Positions 22,903 to 35,888 are shown, counted from the first letter of the stretch. The stretch is DNA of 64,000 nt from Acanthochlamys bracteata (GCA_019914995.1 CM034129.1:3547725-3611724), one strand, 5' to 3'. Program-made: numbers and translations. The notes: generated by a model from the letters alone, not told the origin.

Positions 22903-24835
22903 ATGGTAAGCGTGTCAAACCCTCTGGTGAAGCATTGCGTCAAGCTTCGGCTTAGTTCCTCTTACCCGCTCCAACAACTCTGTCCTTCTCCTCGGTCTCG
23001 CACCAATCCTGTAAAATTCTTACACCTGAAAGCTTTATTTGGAGATTTCAATGGACGTTTATTTATGGATCGGTTATAACCGATTAGATTTGTGTGAATT
23101 TATATGTTGGTGTTTTTAGTCTTCAAGAGTTAACGATCAAATAAGTTGAATAATTTGCAGAGAAATATGCAACTTTCAAGAAATATAAAATGATGATTCT
23201 TCGATTGTTGATTACTTGCTTTTGCTCGATCGTATGGAGACTCTGCATGGACATTGTGACTTTCCAGATACTGTGTGTATGAGCTCTAAGGTGATGAAGA
23301 AGCTTACTGAAGTGCAGTTGGTTGCTTCTGTGGAGGCAATGCTAATGAAAATACTGAAGAGCTTCCTTGACAAGGGTGAGAAAGATGAGGAATCTCTTAG
23401 CCAAAGCTGGTGGCTATCATGTTCCCACAGGATTCTAGTGCTTGATGGAGTCCATGGTGAACTTTGCATGTTGGTTTGTCTTGTTTGCAATGTTGATTTC
23501 ATGCAATTGTTGTTTGTCAAATTACTGAATCAGCAGTTATTAGAATTTTCGAGTGCAGTAGTCCATGCAGTCAAACAAATTTTGGTACTCCTATGTCAAG
23601 TTTAACTGCCTGCATTGCAATATGTTAATGATAAGAGAAGTTCTGGCATTAACGGATCACCTTAGTTTGGATTGGAGCATGCTTTTGTGTCAAATATATG
23701 GTCTCTTCCATTTAAATTTAAGGGGACTGACACATAAGTTCTCACCTTTCATCTTAGTTCTTAAAACCAAGTGATATTGTTGTTCAAAAGAGCCATAAAG
23801 GTGACGCTGAGGAAAAAATGGATGATCTCTGACTGGCTCTTATAGTAGGTTTCTGAATATATAAGAACCACATTTCTTTTTCTTAAGTAAATTCCTCATA
23901 GAGGTCACTAAAATGATATATCCATGGTATGCTCTTTACTTAATAGCAACATAGGTTTTTTATCCTATTGCCTTTTGGTCCACATACCAAAGTTTTATGT
24001 GCTATATTTCTATAGTATAATGTATCAGTCATTATGTCAACATATCTTGTGCAGGATCCTAGCAATCTTGGTACATTATTAAGATCAGACATGGTGTTCA
24101 ACTGGGTAAGAGTTTACTTACTGTACCTTGTATCTAAATTAATGTTAGATAGCAGTCTGAACAAAATAACTGTTTATGAGAAATGTATGGCTTATAAGCT
24201 ATATTTTAAGCTATAGCGCGCTCTATTGGTCATGCACATTGTTCATGAGATGGAATCTTGATGGACATTTTAGAACGTAATTAGCAAATATAATGGGCAA
24301 GGATGATAATCTGCATTCTTATAAAAGAATAATTTGGATTATTATTTTAATATCTATTAGTTTTATATTTAAAATCCTGCTGTAATTATTGGATTATTTT
24401 GAATTCTCAGACAGATTACGTAAGTGTTGTTTATTTTCTTTGGATAAAAGTTATTTTGTTTCCTGAATTTCATTGATAATAAAATATGGAGATGCATTAC
24501 GTCCGTTATTGACAACAGGATGCCTTGTCCTTTCAATGACAAGGCCATTTGAGCTGCTCAAGGAACTTCATTTCAACTCTCTATCATCTCTGCAAGTGGC
24601 TCCATTCAGAGGAAGTAATACTCTGGCAACAAAGATGCTGGTAGGCCATTCTGGTAATTATGATGGGGTTTAAAACAACCACGGTTCCTATCTAGAGTTT
24701 GTAGATTCATTTGCGGGTAAGCACATTTGCCTATTGCTGGGAAGTGAGGGCCACTGTCTCTCCAAACAAATCACTTAATGTTTCTGTTGCTGGTGGCATT
24801 TTCTTGTTCATGTTGCAACACTCAGCAGCGATTTG
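22903..24835 (+). pseudogene. Decayed SpoU-type tRNA/rRNA methyltransferase gene with introns retained
   Basis: Blocks of the plant SpoU (TrmH-like, At4g38020 type) methyltransferase occur in order: MVSVSNPLVKHCVKLRLSSS from an ATG at 22903; a one-base frame change near 22,964 leading into RSNNSVLLLGLAPIL; DYLLLLDRMETLHG and SSKVMKKLTEVQLVASVEA (about 23,210-23,340); HRILVLDGVH before a GT; DPSNLGTLLRSDMVFNW after an AG and before GTAAGAG (about 24,055-24,105); then DKAI, TGA, AAQGTSFQLSIISASGS (about 24,540-24,610). The last blocks are KMLVGH, CLLLGSEGHCLS and LNVSVAGGIFLFMLQ (ending about 24,820), in changing frames. The working enzyme would 2'-O-methylate RNA using SAM through a knotted fold. 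The stop in the conserved DKA(L/I)RA block looks like CGA to TGA. Splice sites at several exons survive, so this is a degraded gene copy rather than a retrocopy. Confidence 0.85.
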
Positions 24836-25923
24836 ATGTTTTGTCCAAGTCCATTTATCTCTGTTTAACCGGTGTCAGTTAAGTAAGAATATGCTGCCCA
24901 CCAGGAATGGGAACTGACTCAAAGGTTACAACTTTCATATTTCATTCCGCATGAAATCTGATAAGAAGGAATAGGAGGGTATTGTTCAGAGTAGAAAGAC
25001 AGAATTAAATCATCAATAAGGTCTTGAGTTACACAATTAATTACACCTCTATACTGAGGGTGGTTAATAGTTTAATAGTAGTCATCAGCCAGTTTCATTT
25101 CTAGAATTTATCAAGAGGATATTAGGCTCTAGCATGCACTACATCTTCACATGGGAAAATTCTATTTTTCTATTTACAACTTCACAGGCCTTTCTTCCAA
25201 TTTTCAGTATAGAGCTAGTGTATTTGTTAAAGGCTTCCTTTTGGATGTAATCAAGCTTGTTCTCCTATGTTGCAAGAATGTAAGCATATTCTGTCTAGGA
25301 ATGGTTTTGCCATGTTTTTAAAGTTTTTGTTTTTCAACTGCTTAACATCTGCTAATCAACTGGCAGCATTAAAATTGTTGATGCATCAAGGCTGCATGCT
25401 TTCAATCGCCTGCTTTGCTAATTAGCTAGACTTGGAAGATCCATCACAAAAGTACATGGAATTTCCTCTTAGCATTAAGCTATGCGATTCATGTGAGTTT
25501 TATTTTTATGAGAAGAACATAAAAGCATCCTCTTATTACTGAAGCAAGGCTTACTGAAACAAATTGGGCATGAACATAAAAGCATCCTCTTACATAGCTC
25601 TGGTTTTTATCAATTATTGTGTGGCTGCATAGACATGCAAATATTGCCAATTCCGTATCTTATGCGTTTTATTATTTTTCTTTGTTTCAGGTGTATAATA
25701 GTACATGCAACAAAAAGATTCTGATGCTTTGTGTTTCCAAGACTGTGCAAGTACTTAAGGTTGGTTAAACAATTAGGATGCCAAATAAATGCCAGATTTC
25801 TGGTTTGAAGGTGAAGTTCTGATTTGGCGATAGTTTTTACTCTAAGTTGGCAATAGCTTCTGCACATTCTATTTTCATATTGTGCTCTGGGCCTCTGATT
25901 CTGATGTAAGATGTTGGCTTCTA

Positions 25924-26011
25924 TTAGGCATCTTAACTGCAAGACCTACAATATTTATATAGAATTTTATTTGTTAGGCATCTGAACTGCCAGACCTACA
26001 ATATTTGTATT
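25924..26011. repeat. Imperfect tandem duplication, 50-bp period
   Basis: The string ttaggcatcttaactgcaag at 25924 is repeated as ttaggcatctgaactgccag at 25974, followed in both by acctacaatattt. The two copies differ at a few positions, so the duplication is not recent. Confidence 0.9.
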
Positions 26012-26946
26012 TTTTTTTTTTGCAATTTGGTTTTGTTAGTAATATGTCTACATGATGCACGTTGGATTGATGCAATGAAAAGAGAAGGATTGAATACAAA
26101 ACAAACACAGCTGGCGGAAAGGTAAGGAAAAACCTTTCTTGGTTGGTGGTAAAGTAGAGAACGCCTTTGAAAGCCATTTGCTAATGGGCATGGTAGGAAA
26201 AGCTCAACCGAATTGGTTAGTGGTATTAAAACATTTATTAAGCACTTCTTCATTAAATTAATCTACTGGCTTTATTGATGCAAAATTGCAAACTACAACT
26301 CTAAGTTTACCGCGAATCATGAGTAGCTTAGCTGTTCGTCAAAAAAAAATCACATCTCACTTAAACTTGTTTAAACTTTTATATCAACATCATCAAAAGG
26401 TGACCTCTGCTGCTTGTTGTAGCAATTGCGGCTCTATGCTTCGGCGTGTCGCCCCTGGCTTAGCTTTTCTCTTTTGGTTAAACTATGTTTTATGCACCAT
26501 TGGTAGATCGACGCAATAATAATTAAACAAGCTGCACGATAATTGTTTAGAGTTTAAAAACTTTCTTTCAGCCAATTAGCATTGTGTGGTGGAGGAAAAA
26601 GAAGTCCGTCTACGGACGTGTTTTAAATATTCGTAATTGAATTTCATTAAAGTAAAAAATAAGAAGTAGAATTTTTTGAAAAAAAAATAAAAGTGAAGTT
26701 TAATATTTGTGTTTCAATTGTCTTTGAAAGTGTGTTAAAAATTTAAAAATACAATTGTATTGAAAAGTGTGTAAATAAAAAATTAGAACTGAAATTTTAT
26801 ATATGAAAGTGAAATTCTGAATTTTTTATGTAATTGAAATATATGAACTGTTTGAAATTTAAAATCTGATGAAAAAAATAAAATTACGTGCGTGCGTTTG
26901 AAACATGTCCTACCTAATTCAATTATGCCCTCTTATGTTATATAAC

Positions 26947-27126
26947 GGATATTTGATGGTACTTTTGATACTATTTTTTATTTCAAAATATTTTATAATA
27001 TTTAAAAAAAATCAAATAAATTATTAAGTTTTATTATTAATTTTTTAATTAAAAATAAAATTATTTTTTAAAAAGTCTCAAAATAAATTCTATTATAAGT
27101 TCTATAAAGCATTTTCAAACAACATA
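26947..27126. mobile_element. AT-rich MITE-like element (family member 1)
   Basis: Left end tatttgatggtacttttgat and the reverse complement of the right end (tgtttgaaaatgctttatag) resemble each other, with AT-rich filler between. The same layout recurs elsewhere in the window. No target duplication could be fixed. Assignment is by pattern only. Confidence 0.4.
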
Positions 27127-30100
27127 TTTTATAAACAGTTTTCATTATATACTAATATAAATATAAAATAAGCAGCAATTTGAACGGCATGTGGGGGTTA
27201 AAATTCAAATAGTCAGGCTCACTGTTTCATATTAGTTTAATTCCTAATTTCTCGACGACAAGTGTACCTAATTACGTGTTAATGCTCACACCGTCGAGGG
27301 CTGAGCTACAAGTCAATAACTACATACACTATTAGCATCTCTAATTATATTATAAAGCAAGATCAAAACAAAACTAGAGCACTGTATGTGGTTGTCTATG
27401 AGATTACAACCTTGTCATGAGTCATAACCTATCAACTTGTCCCAAGCAAACTTTACAAAATTAATAATATGCTTAAAAAGACAAAATTGCATTTTGGGCA
27501 AAAGCACTAATTAAACAAGAAACTACCAACAACCTTATATTTTAGTAATGAATACGAGAGAAACCAGCAGACACGTACATCACGTTTTCTTAATTTGCAG
27601 GCGCGTAACACGTTCATTCATATTGATGTGATTTCCACAGATGAGTGAAGCACACAAAAACAGAAAACCCGGGGTAGATCTTCATGTGGACAAACGTTAG
27701 TTAGGAATTTATACGTCTGCCAAAAAATGATAGCAGCAAGAAAATATTTGGTTCTTTTGGCATGCCAAGAACAGGAAATATCCGAAGTGTTTGTTCCTTT
27801 TAAGATTTTTCCAGAGGAACTAAAAGGTATTTGGCAGGTACCAACATGATATAATCTTCTGTTATTTTCTTTTGGATAAAGATGGCATTGCCGTGAGAAT
27901 TCAGATAGCATTAACATGATAACTTTTTCTAATTACGGTAAAGGAAGTGTACCTGAAGTGCACGAAATTACCAAAAAACAAAAGCTTAATTAGTGTTTAA
28001 GGAAGCTGTATGAGTGGTTTATGAGTTGTGTCGCAGTAGTAGTCTATCTTCCAACTCTATGCAGAGTCCTTTTTTTTTGCGGCTTTTCCTTTAATCTGTA
28101 AATTTCCTTGTACATCAACATACGACATAAAAAAAAAAAGAAAGAACTCCAAATTATCAAGCAACAGAAGAACATAAGCGTGCTGAGTGCTCGAATACAT
28201 GATATCCCATCTGTTTTCCAATAAGAAACGATAGTCTACGCAAAGGACGGCAAGGCATTAAGAAATCTCCTCAGCCAATGTGCGTGGTTTTAGTTTCTTT
28301 TGATTATCACTTCGGATATCATATCTATCATTTCATTTCATTTCATTTCGTTTTATTTTTGTTTGTAGTATGTATTAGCGAGATGTTACTATCGACAAAC
28401 GGCAGAATGGCGAAAATAACGAATTTGCTTTCCGGTTCTCTAACAGAATTGCTTTTCTAATAAACTATGTTTTGCTGAATTACAAACGTTTTCCGCGAAA
28501 TTCCGTTAACCGGAGGATTCCACTAGAAGTATAACGCTGACTTACAGATTTTTTCCACGAAATTTCATTAAATTAGAGAGAACTTTGCTTATGAAACGAG
28601 GCGTTGAAAAAACGTTAACTAATATGATAAAAATAATTCTAAAGACGCGGTAGGAAACTAGCGGAAATTTGTTTGAATCAGAAGCACAAGCTCCTTGAAA
28701 ACACAGTCCCTACTGAGGATGCCAGCTCTACTACAGAAGCAATCAATCAAATTCAGTTGGAATGAAAAGGCAACTGCTTGGAACGTACCAGAATTTATTA
28801 TCCAGTTATTGAATTATACAAAATAATTGAGAATTCAATTCTTGACAACGGCGGGGATGGTATAGTTATTGGTAAGCTTTTACCTAAATTTGGTACCAGC
28901 TTTCAATTCCGGTTCAAAAAGTGGTGAGACTTTTTTTTCAACCTTCAATTCTGTAAATGAAAATGAGTGCTGGAAACATCAGAAGATCGTGGAGGATCTG
29001 GATCAGACATGCTGTTTTAGTTTCAAACACAAGATATGTGCATTTAATCTGGTCATCAATCGGTAGATTCATTTAATCTAGACGCAATACAAGTTTCTTA
29101 CTAAAGCGTGTTTTGCTGACAAGTAGTTTTACTTTTTTTCTGTTTCTACAAATTTAAAAATAAAGAATCCTCAGTAATAAAAGTTCCTTAGTTAATATTA
29201 ACGCCGTTGTTTATTGTTAAATTAATTTGATGATGAAAACTGTCACCTGGCGTTAACATATTGGATTTTAGATATAAAAGCATGTTTTAATATCAACCAA
29301 TTTTACTATTTGTTTTCAAATTTTGAATTCATACTGATTTACATTTTAATTATAATTCTGAACTTATTTTTTAAAATTCAATTTTATTTTTATCAAGATA
29401 TTACTTTATAAATTATATTTTAATAATAAATTTTAATATTTTGAAACTTATATTCACACAATTAAATCACCCACTAAATAACGCTCTACAGTTTCAATAT
29501 TTGTATTAAACTAGATTTCTAATAATGGTAAATAGCAAAATCAGGTCCCTAGTAATTAGCTTTTGGTAGTACGTTGCTTTCACCTTGTTTGTTTTCTTCG
29601 CTAAAGTAGTCTTCCTTGATGGGAAACGAAAATGGTAACGCACGGCGATATATATATATATATATCACGCTTTGGCAAATTAGCTTCACATTACTATTGA
29701 TCGTTGAGAATACGACATAGAACAAAATCATTAAAAACGCATCCAACGAAAAAGCGACGCTGAATAAGACGACGCAATCACGCGGTTATTGACACGGATA
29801 CAAACCTTTTAAAAATAAATTTTACAAAATAATTTTTATTATAAATAATATCATGTATTTTAAAAAATAAATTAAAAATAGTTTATTAATTTTTATTAAA
29901 AATAAACTGAAAATAGTTTTTTTATAAAATAAATAAATTATAAGAGTGAGAAAAATACGCTAATAAAGTTCTCTACCACTACGACTACGACTACTATAAC
30001 TCAAAAAATGTCAAACCCATTTAATCGTTAGACCTTTATTTTACCAAGCATTTTATTTGGTTGCCTAATTTGCAAACAAGGAATAAAAGAATTTCACCGT

Positions 30101-30215
30101 CCATGTCTATAAACACATCCAAACGAAGTACCTCAACCATTCTCATCCTTAACCAAAAAAACAATCCACCCTCATTTTCTCGCTCTCCTCAAATCCATCT
30201 TCACTCTCAATTAAT

Positions 30216-30218
<3 letters not shown>

Positions 30219-30248
<30 letters not shown>
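30219..30248 (+). repeat. (AG)15 microsatellite in the glutamyl peptidase 5' leader
   Basis: Thirty bases of perfect AG repeat lie 70 nt upstream of the start codon at 30318, probably in the 5' UTR. GA-rich leaders are common in plant genes and can bind BPC (GAGA-binding) factors. A complementary CT run follows exon 1 at 30648-30668. Confidence 0.95.
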
Positions 30249-30251
<3 letters not shown>

Positions 30252-30317
30252 AGGGAAAAGAAAATCGACCAATCAAATTTTAGAGATATTTGTTTTGTTT
30301 GTTCAAGAAATTTATCA

Positions 30318-33074
30318 ATGGAGAACGGTGGTGTCGGTATTGGTGGGAAGTACTGTGTTCTTCTGTGCGCAGAGGAGTCGGAGTTCGTGAGGAAAACTTA
30401 CGGTGGGTATAGAGAGGTGTTCATGGCTTTGCTTGCGGAAGAAGGAGAACGCTGGGATGTTTTCCGTGCTCGGAAAGGCGAGTTGCCGCGTGACGTGGCG
30501 GGATACGATGGTTTTGTCATCTCTGGCAGCTGTAGCGATGCCCACGGCGATGAGGAGTGGATCGTCTCGTTAGTCGAGCTTCTTGGAAGGATTCATCGCA
30601 TGCGCAAGCGTGTTCTCGGCGTTTGCTTCGGTCACCAGGTCGGTGCCCTCTCTCTCTCTCTCTCTCTCATTCTGTGAAGCTCTGTGGAGGGTAAATTTTG
30701 GGAAATTAGAGAAAGGGTGAAGGTAATTTGGGAATTTTGTATCATTGGGTGAAATGGGTTTTGAAACGGTTGGTTGAGAGCTGAGATTGATTGAAAGTGA
30801 CCTTGTCTCTCTGTTGTCGTTTCACTGTGTTGGTAATTGCATGGGATAGTAGGGGTATAACCGTCATTAAGAATGAATAATCACCAAGCTGAATAGAAGC
30901 TTTTCTTTGGCATAATAAATAAAATAGCTTGAATTGTTATATGAAATTTTTTAAGATAAATATGGAGGACTTTTTTTGAGTATTTGTTGAATTTGAAGAA
31001 AAAAAATTAAGCTGGATCTTTGAAGGTGTTTGTTGCTTTAGTTGGAAAAATCTGTCCAGCTATAGGGCAATCGACCCACAAGGGGTTAATATTAATTTGA
31101 CTTGAATTTAAAATTACTAAACTGCTTGTTCTTAGGATTGATAGAATTTCCAACATTGAATGGCCATTAGAAGTTGCCGGGAGTCAGCTTTTTTATTTCT
31201 CCAAATTCTGGATATCTGAAGATGGCCTGTGCAATGCATTAGAAGTCTAATGCTTTGTTTTGGTATTGTCCTTCATTGCGTACGGTAAAACAGTGAATAT
31301 ATTTGGTTGAGCGTTTAGTAACGTATTGGTTGTGGCCTTAAATAAATGAGTAGGTCTCACGATAGTGTGATTTGCTGGTGAGTCTCCTTTGTTTTTATTG
31401 GCTCAAAACCTCATGCAGTATAGTGTTATGAAGTTTGAGTTAGGTAGTTAAGTGCAATTCTTATCATGTGAGGTTGTGGTCTCTCCGTCTAAACAATGGG
31501 GCAAAGCACATGATTTTAAATCACATACAGTTGGAAAAACGAGCAGACCACCTTTTATTCTCTCGTGTTGTTCATTTATGTTTGTATCCTTATTCTGCCC
31601 CTAGTCCTGAAAAGTTGACCACCTTGTATCTTTCTTACTCATGATCTGGTTCTGCCCAGATTATCCTGGAATGTGGACCAGTTACCCTACATTACTATAG
31701 TTGCAGTATAATTCTGTTTATGCATGCCACGTGGTTAGTTAAATGGTGATCTCAGTTCATACAACCTTACTCAGGTTAATAGATGACATAAGATGCAGCA
31801 ATTTTGATTTTGTGTGGTTGGTAGGCATTTGATTCTACCAGACGTGACCAATACTTAGTGTGACTGTCAGAAGCTTTGATGGACAACAACAGGTGCTTTT
31901 TATCTTGCAAACAAGGCTTGGAACTTATGTCAAGTCCAATTAGTGGGTACTGGGCCAGGTGACATTGTTATTAATTAGGTAGACTAATAAGTTACCTAGA
32001 CTAAGATGGAAGGTATGAACATGGTTAAGTCACGTCATTATCATGTCTCTATCAAACATCTATACCAGAAGCGTGTTGGATTGTTGTAAGGACCTGTAAC
32101 TAACCAAATTCTGGGTTGAGCAGCATATCATGATAGCATTCTCATATGAACTTCATTGTCAACTTGAAATTAAGGCCAACTTCAAGTGTGTCATGCTCTT
32201 GCCATTTGGTATCTCGTTGATAGTTAAAATGGAGGATGAGCTTAGTAGAGCTTAAATCTTCACAATATTGGTTGTTCTGTCAATGTTAGGATCAAGTACT
32301 TACATGGAGGTTTCATTTACGACTTTTCCTACAGATTTTAAGCCGGGCGTTGGGTGGAAAGACAGGTCGAGCCACCAAGGGATGGGACATTGGCGTGACC
32401 AGCGTACAATTGACTCGTTCTACACGGACCTTGTTTGCCTCCCTAAGGATACCCTCTACACTCTCTGTGATCAAAATCCACCAAGATGAGGTTAGCAAGA
32501 TCTAATCTGTACTTTGAGGACACGTCTATTATCTCTTTCTTGTGTTATTTGGCACTAAATGAGGATATCTTTGTGCAGGTATGGGAGTTGCCTCCTCAAG
32601 CTGAGATTATGGCCTGGTCAGAGAAGACCGGAGTCGAGATGTTCCGGTATGAAGAGCACATCATGGGAATCCAAGGCCACCCTGAATATACCAAAGAAAT
32701 TCTCCTGAACCTTCTTGACCGCCTTCTCCAAAACAACCTCATTCAGGTGAGGATTATAATCCATTGCGCACCAAAGTCAATGTAATATTTTAGGTGAATC
32801 TGTAGTTCAACTGTATTTCCCAGACAAAAATGTCCTGCCATTAATTGTTTTCTTGGTCTTAGATAATAATCTGTATGGCATGCTGCAGGATTCTCAGGCA
32901 GAAGTTGCTAGGGCTAGCATAGAAGCATATGCACCTGATCGTGAGTCCTGGAAGATACTCTGCAAAGGCTTTCTAAAGGGCAAGCTGTGGCCTACTTGCC
33001 GTATCGAGGAACACCCGGTGAAGGATGCAGCCTTAGAAATTGTTGTCCAACCAAACTCAGGGATATGCACGTAG
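30318..33074 (+). CDS. Gamma-glutamyl peptidase (GGP), class I glutamine amidotransferase-like
   Basis: Four exons (30318-30638, 32335-32490, 32579-32746, 32889-33074) encode 276 residues in phase 0 throughout. The start is MENGGVGIGGKYCVLLCAEE; the oxyanion and substrate region is YDGFVISGSCSDAHGDEEW. The class I triad is visible as Cys103 in GVCFGHQ, and His193 and Glu195 in GIQGHPEYTKEILL. RALGGKTGRATKGWDIGVT and VWELPPQAEIMAWSEKTGVE follow the plant GGP3/GGP5 subgroup. These cytosolic enzymes cleave gamma-glutamyl bonds of glutathione and glutathione conjugates. The C-terminus runs about 25 residues beyond the usual KGFLK ending (KLWPTCRIEEHPVKDAALE...), which is unlike the family as I recall it. 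Intron 1 (30639-32334) is 1.7 kb. Convergent with the CHCH gene downstream. Confidence 0.9.
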
Positions 33075-33791
33075 CAGTTCTAGGCAGAGTTGGTAATTCA
33101 GTTGAGCATATATTGAGTGTAGCTGGATGCGCTATGCTTGGGCATAGTCATGCCAGTAGATTATTAGGAACATGCTTTAACATTATTATTGATCAATTGA
33201 AGTAATTTTTAGTTGCAATAGGTATCAAGGTTGTCTATTCCACATCAGAAATTTTACTCGGAGACGAGAGTAAATTGGTGATGGCTATTGGCTGACATTC
33301 ACATTCCTCTATCCTTCTTCCTTCTAGGAAGCTGTTCCCTTCTCCTTTACCTCCATAATCCTCCACAAACTTGCCCTTTAATTATTGGACTAGCTACTGC
33401 TTTCGGTCGCTCAGCCACTAAGCACTAGCTAACAAGATGAACTATAGAACATGATGCATTAGTTGAACGTGAACATCATAAAGGACCCCTATTAAGATGA
33501 GCTGAGAGAAATAATAACGTTAGTCCCGTACGAGGTAAAACCATCATACACGCGCCAAACATGGTCCAGATCAAATAATTGACTAACACCATCACAAGAA
33601 ATTTAAATTCTCATAATCATAATTATTCAGCAAGCATATTAATTAGCTTTCCTGAAACAAATTTAGAGATGTTATCGTACACCTGATGTGGAATCAAAAA
33701 GCTTATAACATCAAGTCTACATTGACAGTATCAATTTTTTATTACAATCTAGAAAGGGTACAGTCAATGTGCTACTACAACACCAAGTGAC
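33075..33791. other. Convergent 3' spacer between GGP and CHCH genes
   Basis: About 720 bp holding the 3' UTRs of both convergent genes. No coding signal or RNA gene seen. Confidence 0.5.
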
Positions 33792-35888
33792 TTATGCACT
33801 AATACCAGCACCGCCACGGCGGCATTGGTTCAGCATATCGAGATAGAATTGGCACTTGCTAATATCGCTTCCAAAGTTGCTAATGCACTGCAAACAACAG
33901 CAAAATGAGAAATAAGCCACCATAGCAGCATTTATATACAAGTCTTTAATTTAAAACAAAAATAAATAACACTGCAAATTATGTTCAGAAAAATGTCCTT
34001 CCGAACAAACTTAACAGCAACCGAACATCAATCAGAACCAGGAGGATGAAACTTATGAACTTACATCCTGGAAAGCCTTAGAGTGAATGTTGCAAGCATC
34101 AACACCCACAGGGTTGGCTGATTGTGCAGCTGCTGCCTCTTGAGCTTGAGAGACATACTCATTTTGGACAGTGCGTGGACCCATTACAGCATCAACAGCC
34201 CTGTGCGCAACAGCACTTCCCGTTCCAAATGCCATACCTGCATCAAGAAGATAGTCGGCTTTTCATTACTAGAAGAACAAATGCTAGCGCTTTATAGTAT
34301 ACGTTATTACAACAAAAAAGTCATGAACCAAAAGACGTAAATTAATCTGCTACCAACCTTGGGCGATTGTAGAACCAATGCCACCAAGGAGTGATCCACC
34401 ACCCTGAACAGGAGCAGGAGGAGGAGCAGGATGAACTGTAAAAACAGTGTAAAACATAAAAATGGATCAGTATCTATCAATACTTCAAAACAATAGATGT
34501 AATGCTGAATTGATTGGATGAAATATGGCTAAGAATACCTCAAACAACAGCAGCATTTTATGAGAAAGCACTTATAAAATTAATAGCTATAATTTGAGAT
34601 GGAAGTATAACTATAAGCACTGGATCTCAACATGACATCAATTTAAATCAAATTGTAAAATGAATACTAGATTCAGTGGAGTATTACCTGGTTGTGGTGG
34701 ATTCCTTACTGGAGCAGCACGAGGTGCAGCCCTTGGGGCAGAACGTCCTGAGTAATGGTCACAGAAATACGAAGATCAAAATAACTAAATAACTTTGTAC
34801 GACAATTCAGTAATCGCACTCTACACAAAGGGACACTCAGAAACTGACCAGTAAAGCAAGAGAATGACAGAAACATGAGCAAAGTTCTATAGGGAAATAA
34901 AAAGGATGCAGACTGCAGAACCCAGTCATTTACTTCATTGCTAGCATAAGTTGGTTATACAGGTTTGAGAATAGTGTATAAATTTATACAAAAGTTCCTC
35001 TTCCTACAAAGAAAGACTTACTACTGGTGTCCACGATACCTTTCCTTGCTTGTATCAAAAGTAAATATCACCAGAAACCTCAACTAATCCTCTTCAAAGA
35101 CACACAAAATGATACGAAGCAGTAACTTTATCTGAATACTCTTCATTATTGAGAAGTACACTACATTCAAATATCCAGCTCGACGTGTTTGACAACATCT
35201 CATGTGTAGCCTAAGAGAGATTAGCACTCTTATCAACTACATTCTACAATTACAGAGAACCACATTTTGCATAACCTAAAGCTAGAAACAATCAGAAATC
35301 TTAGCATAATACATCATTAACTGAGTGTCATCAATAAGGTTCAGAGCAACCGCCGAAGGTTACAATTTACAAGAACTCCGATTCAGACACGTGATTAAAC
35401 ATACAACCTTATCTAGACAAATCAGGACGGCATTTCTTGGACTTTCTTACTCAAATGGAAACTTAATAGCTTATAAAAACTTCACAATCTCATCCATAAA
35501 GATGCCATGGCATCGTTGCTATCATTATCTAAGGTTTCTCTAACATAACACCGCCGAACCAGAATGGAACCTTTACGCAGAATCCAGGGTACTCACAGGC
35601 CAAACTAGATCTCTAACCAAATCAGTAACATCGACCTAATAAAAAATATAAATATCTTTTGAAGTTAAATGCTAGAAAATATAAATCTCTTTATAGATGA
35701 CAGTCCATGCAATTTTAATTCACCATCAATCTCTCCAACTAACAAAAATTACAAAATAACGCTGGAAAACAATTTGAAGATCTACATCTAAATATCACCA
35801 ACCGAACAAACATACTATACAAACATGAGAACAACATAATCTAAGAATATTTAATTATAACCACACCTCCAGAGCTCCGGCGAGGCAT
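33792..35888 (-). CDS. Twin CX9C (CHCH) protein, At12Cys/CHCHD2-10 type
   Basis: Five exons (35867-35888, 34688-34747, 34358-34435, 34065-34237, 33792-33887) give 142 residues. The start MPRRSSGGRSAPRAAPRAAP is Arg/Ala/Pro-rich and suits an unprocessed mitochondrial targeting region. A Pro-rich linker (HPAPPPAPVQGGG) leads to the hydrophobic glycine block SLLGGIGSTIAQGMAFGTGS and AVAHRAVDAVMGP. The CHCH domain has CNIHSKAFQDC (CX9C), ten residues, and CQFYLDMLNQC (CX9C). The animal homologues CHCHD2/CHCHD10 act in the intermembrane space and MICOS biology; Arabidopsis At12Cys proteins are stress-induced when complex I is lost. Two disulfides formed by the Mia40 import route are expected. The first coding exon has only 22 nt and is followed by a 1.1-kb intron. 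Confidence 0.92.

Larger units (their letters stand above)
24836..30317. other. Intergenic region, about 5.5 kb, repeat-rich
   Basis: No gene that I can support. It contains small duplications (gaacataaaagcatcctctta at 25515 and again at 25572; a 50-bp period repeat at 25924-26011), an AT-rich MITE-like element near 26947-27126, a (catttc)-type pentanucleotide run at 28329-28348, a degenerate repeat pair near 28,480 and 28,541, an (AT)9 run at 29648-29665, and AT-rich low-complexity DNA at 29,800-29,950. Short open stretches (for example 26286-26519 and 28869-29066) show no domain. The right edge is the promoter and 5' UTR of the glutamyl peptidase gene. Confidence 0.5.
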
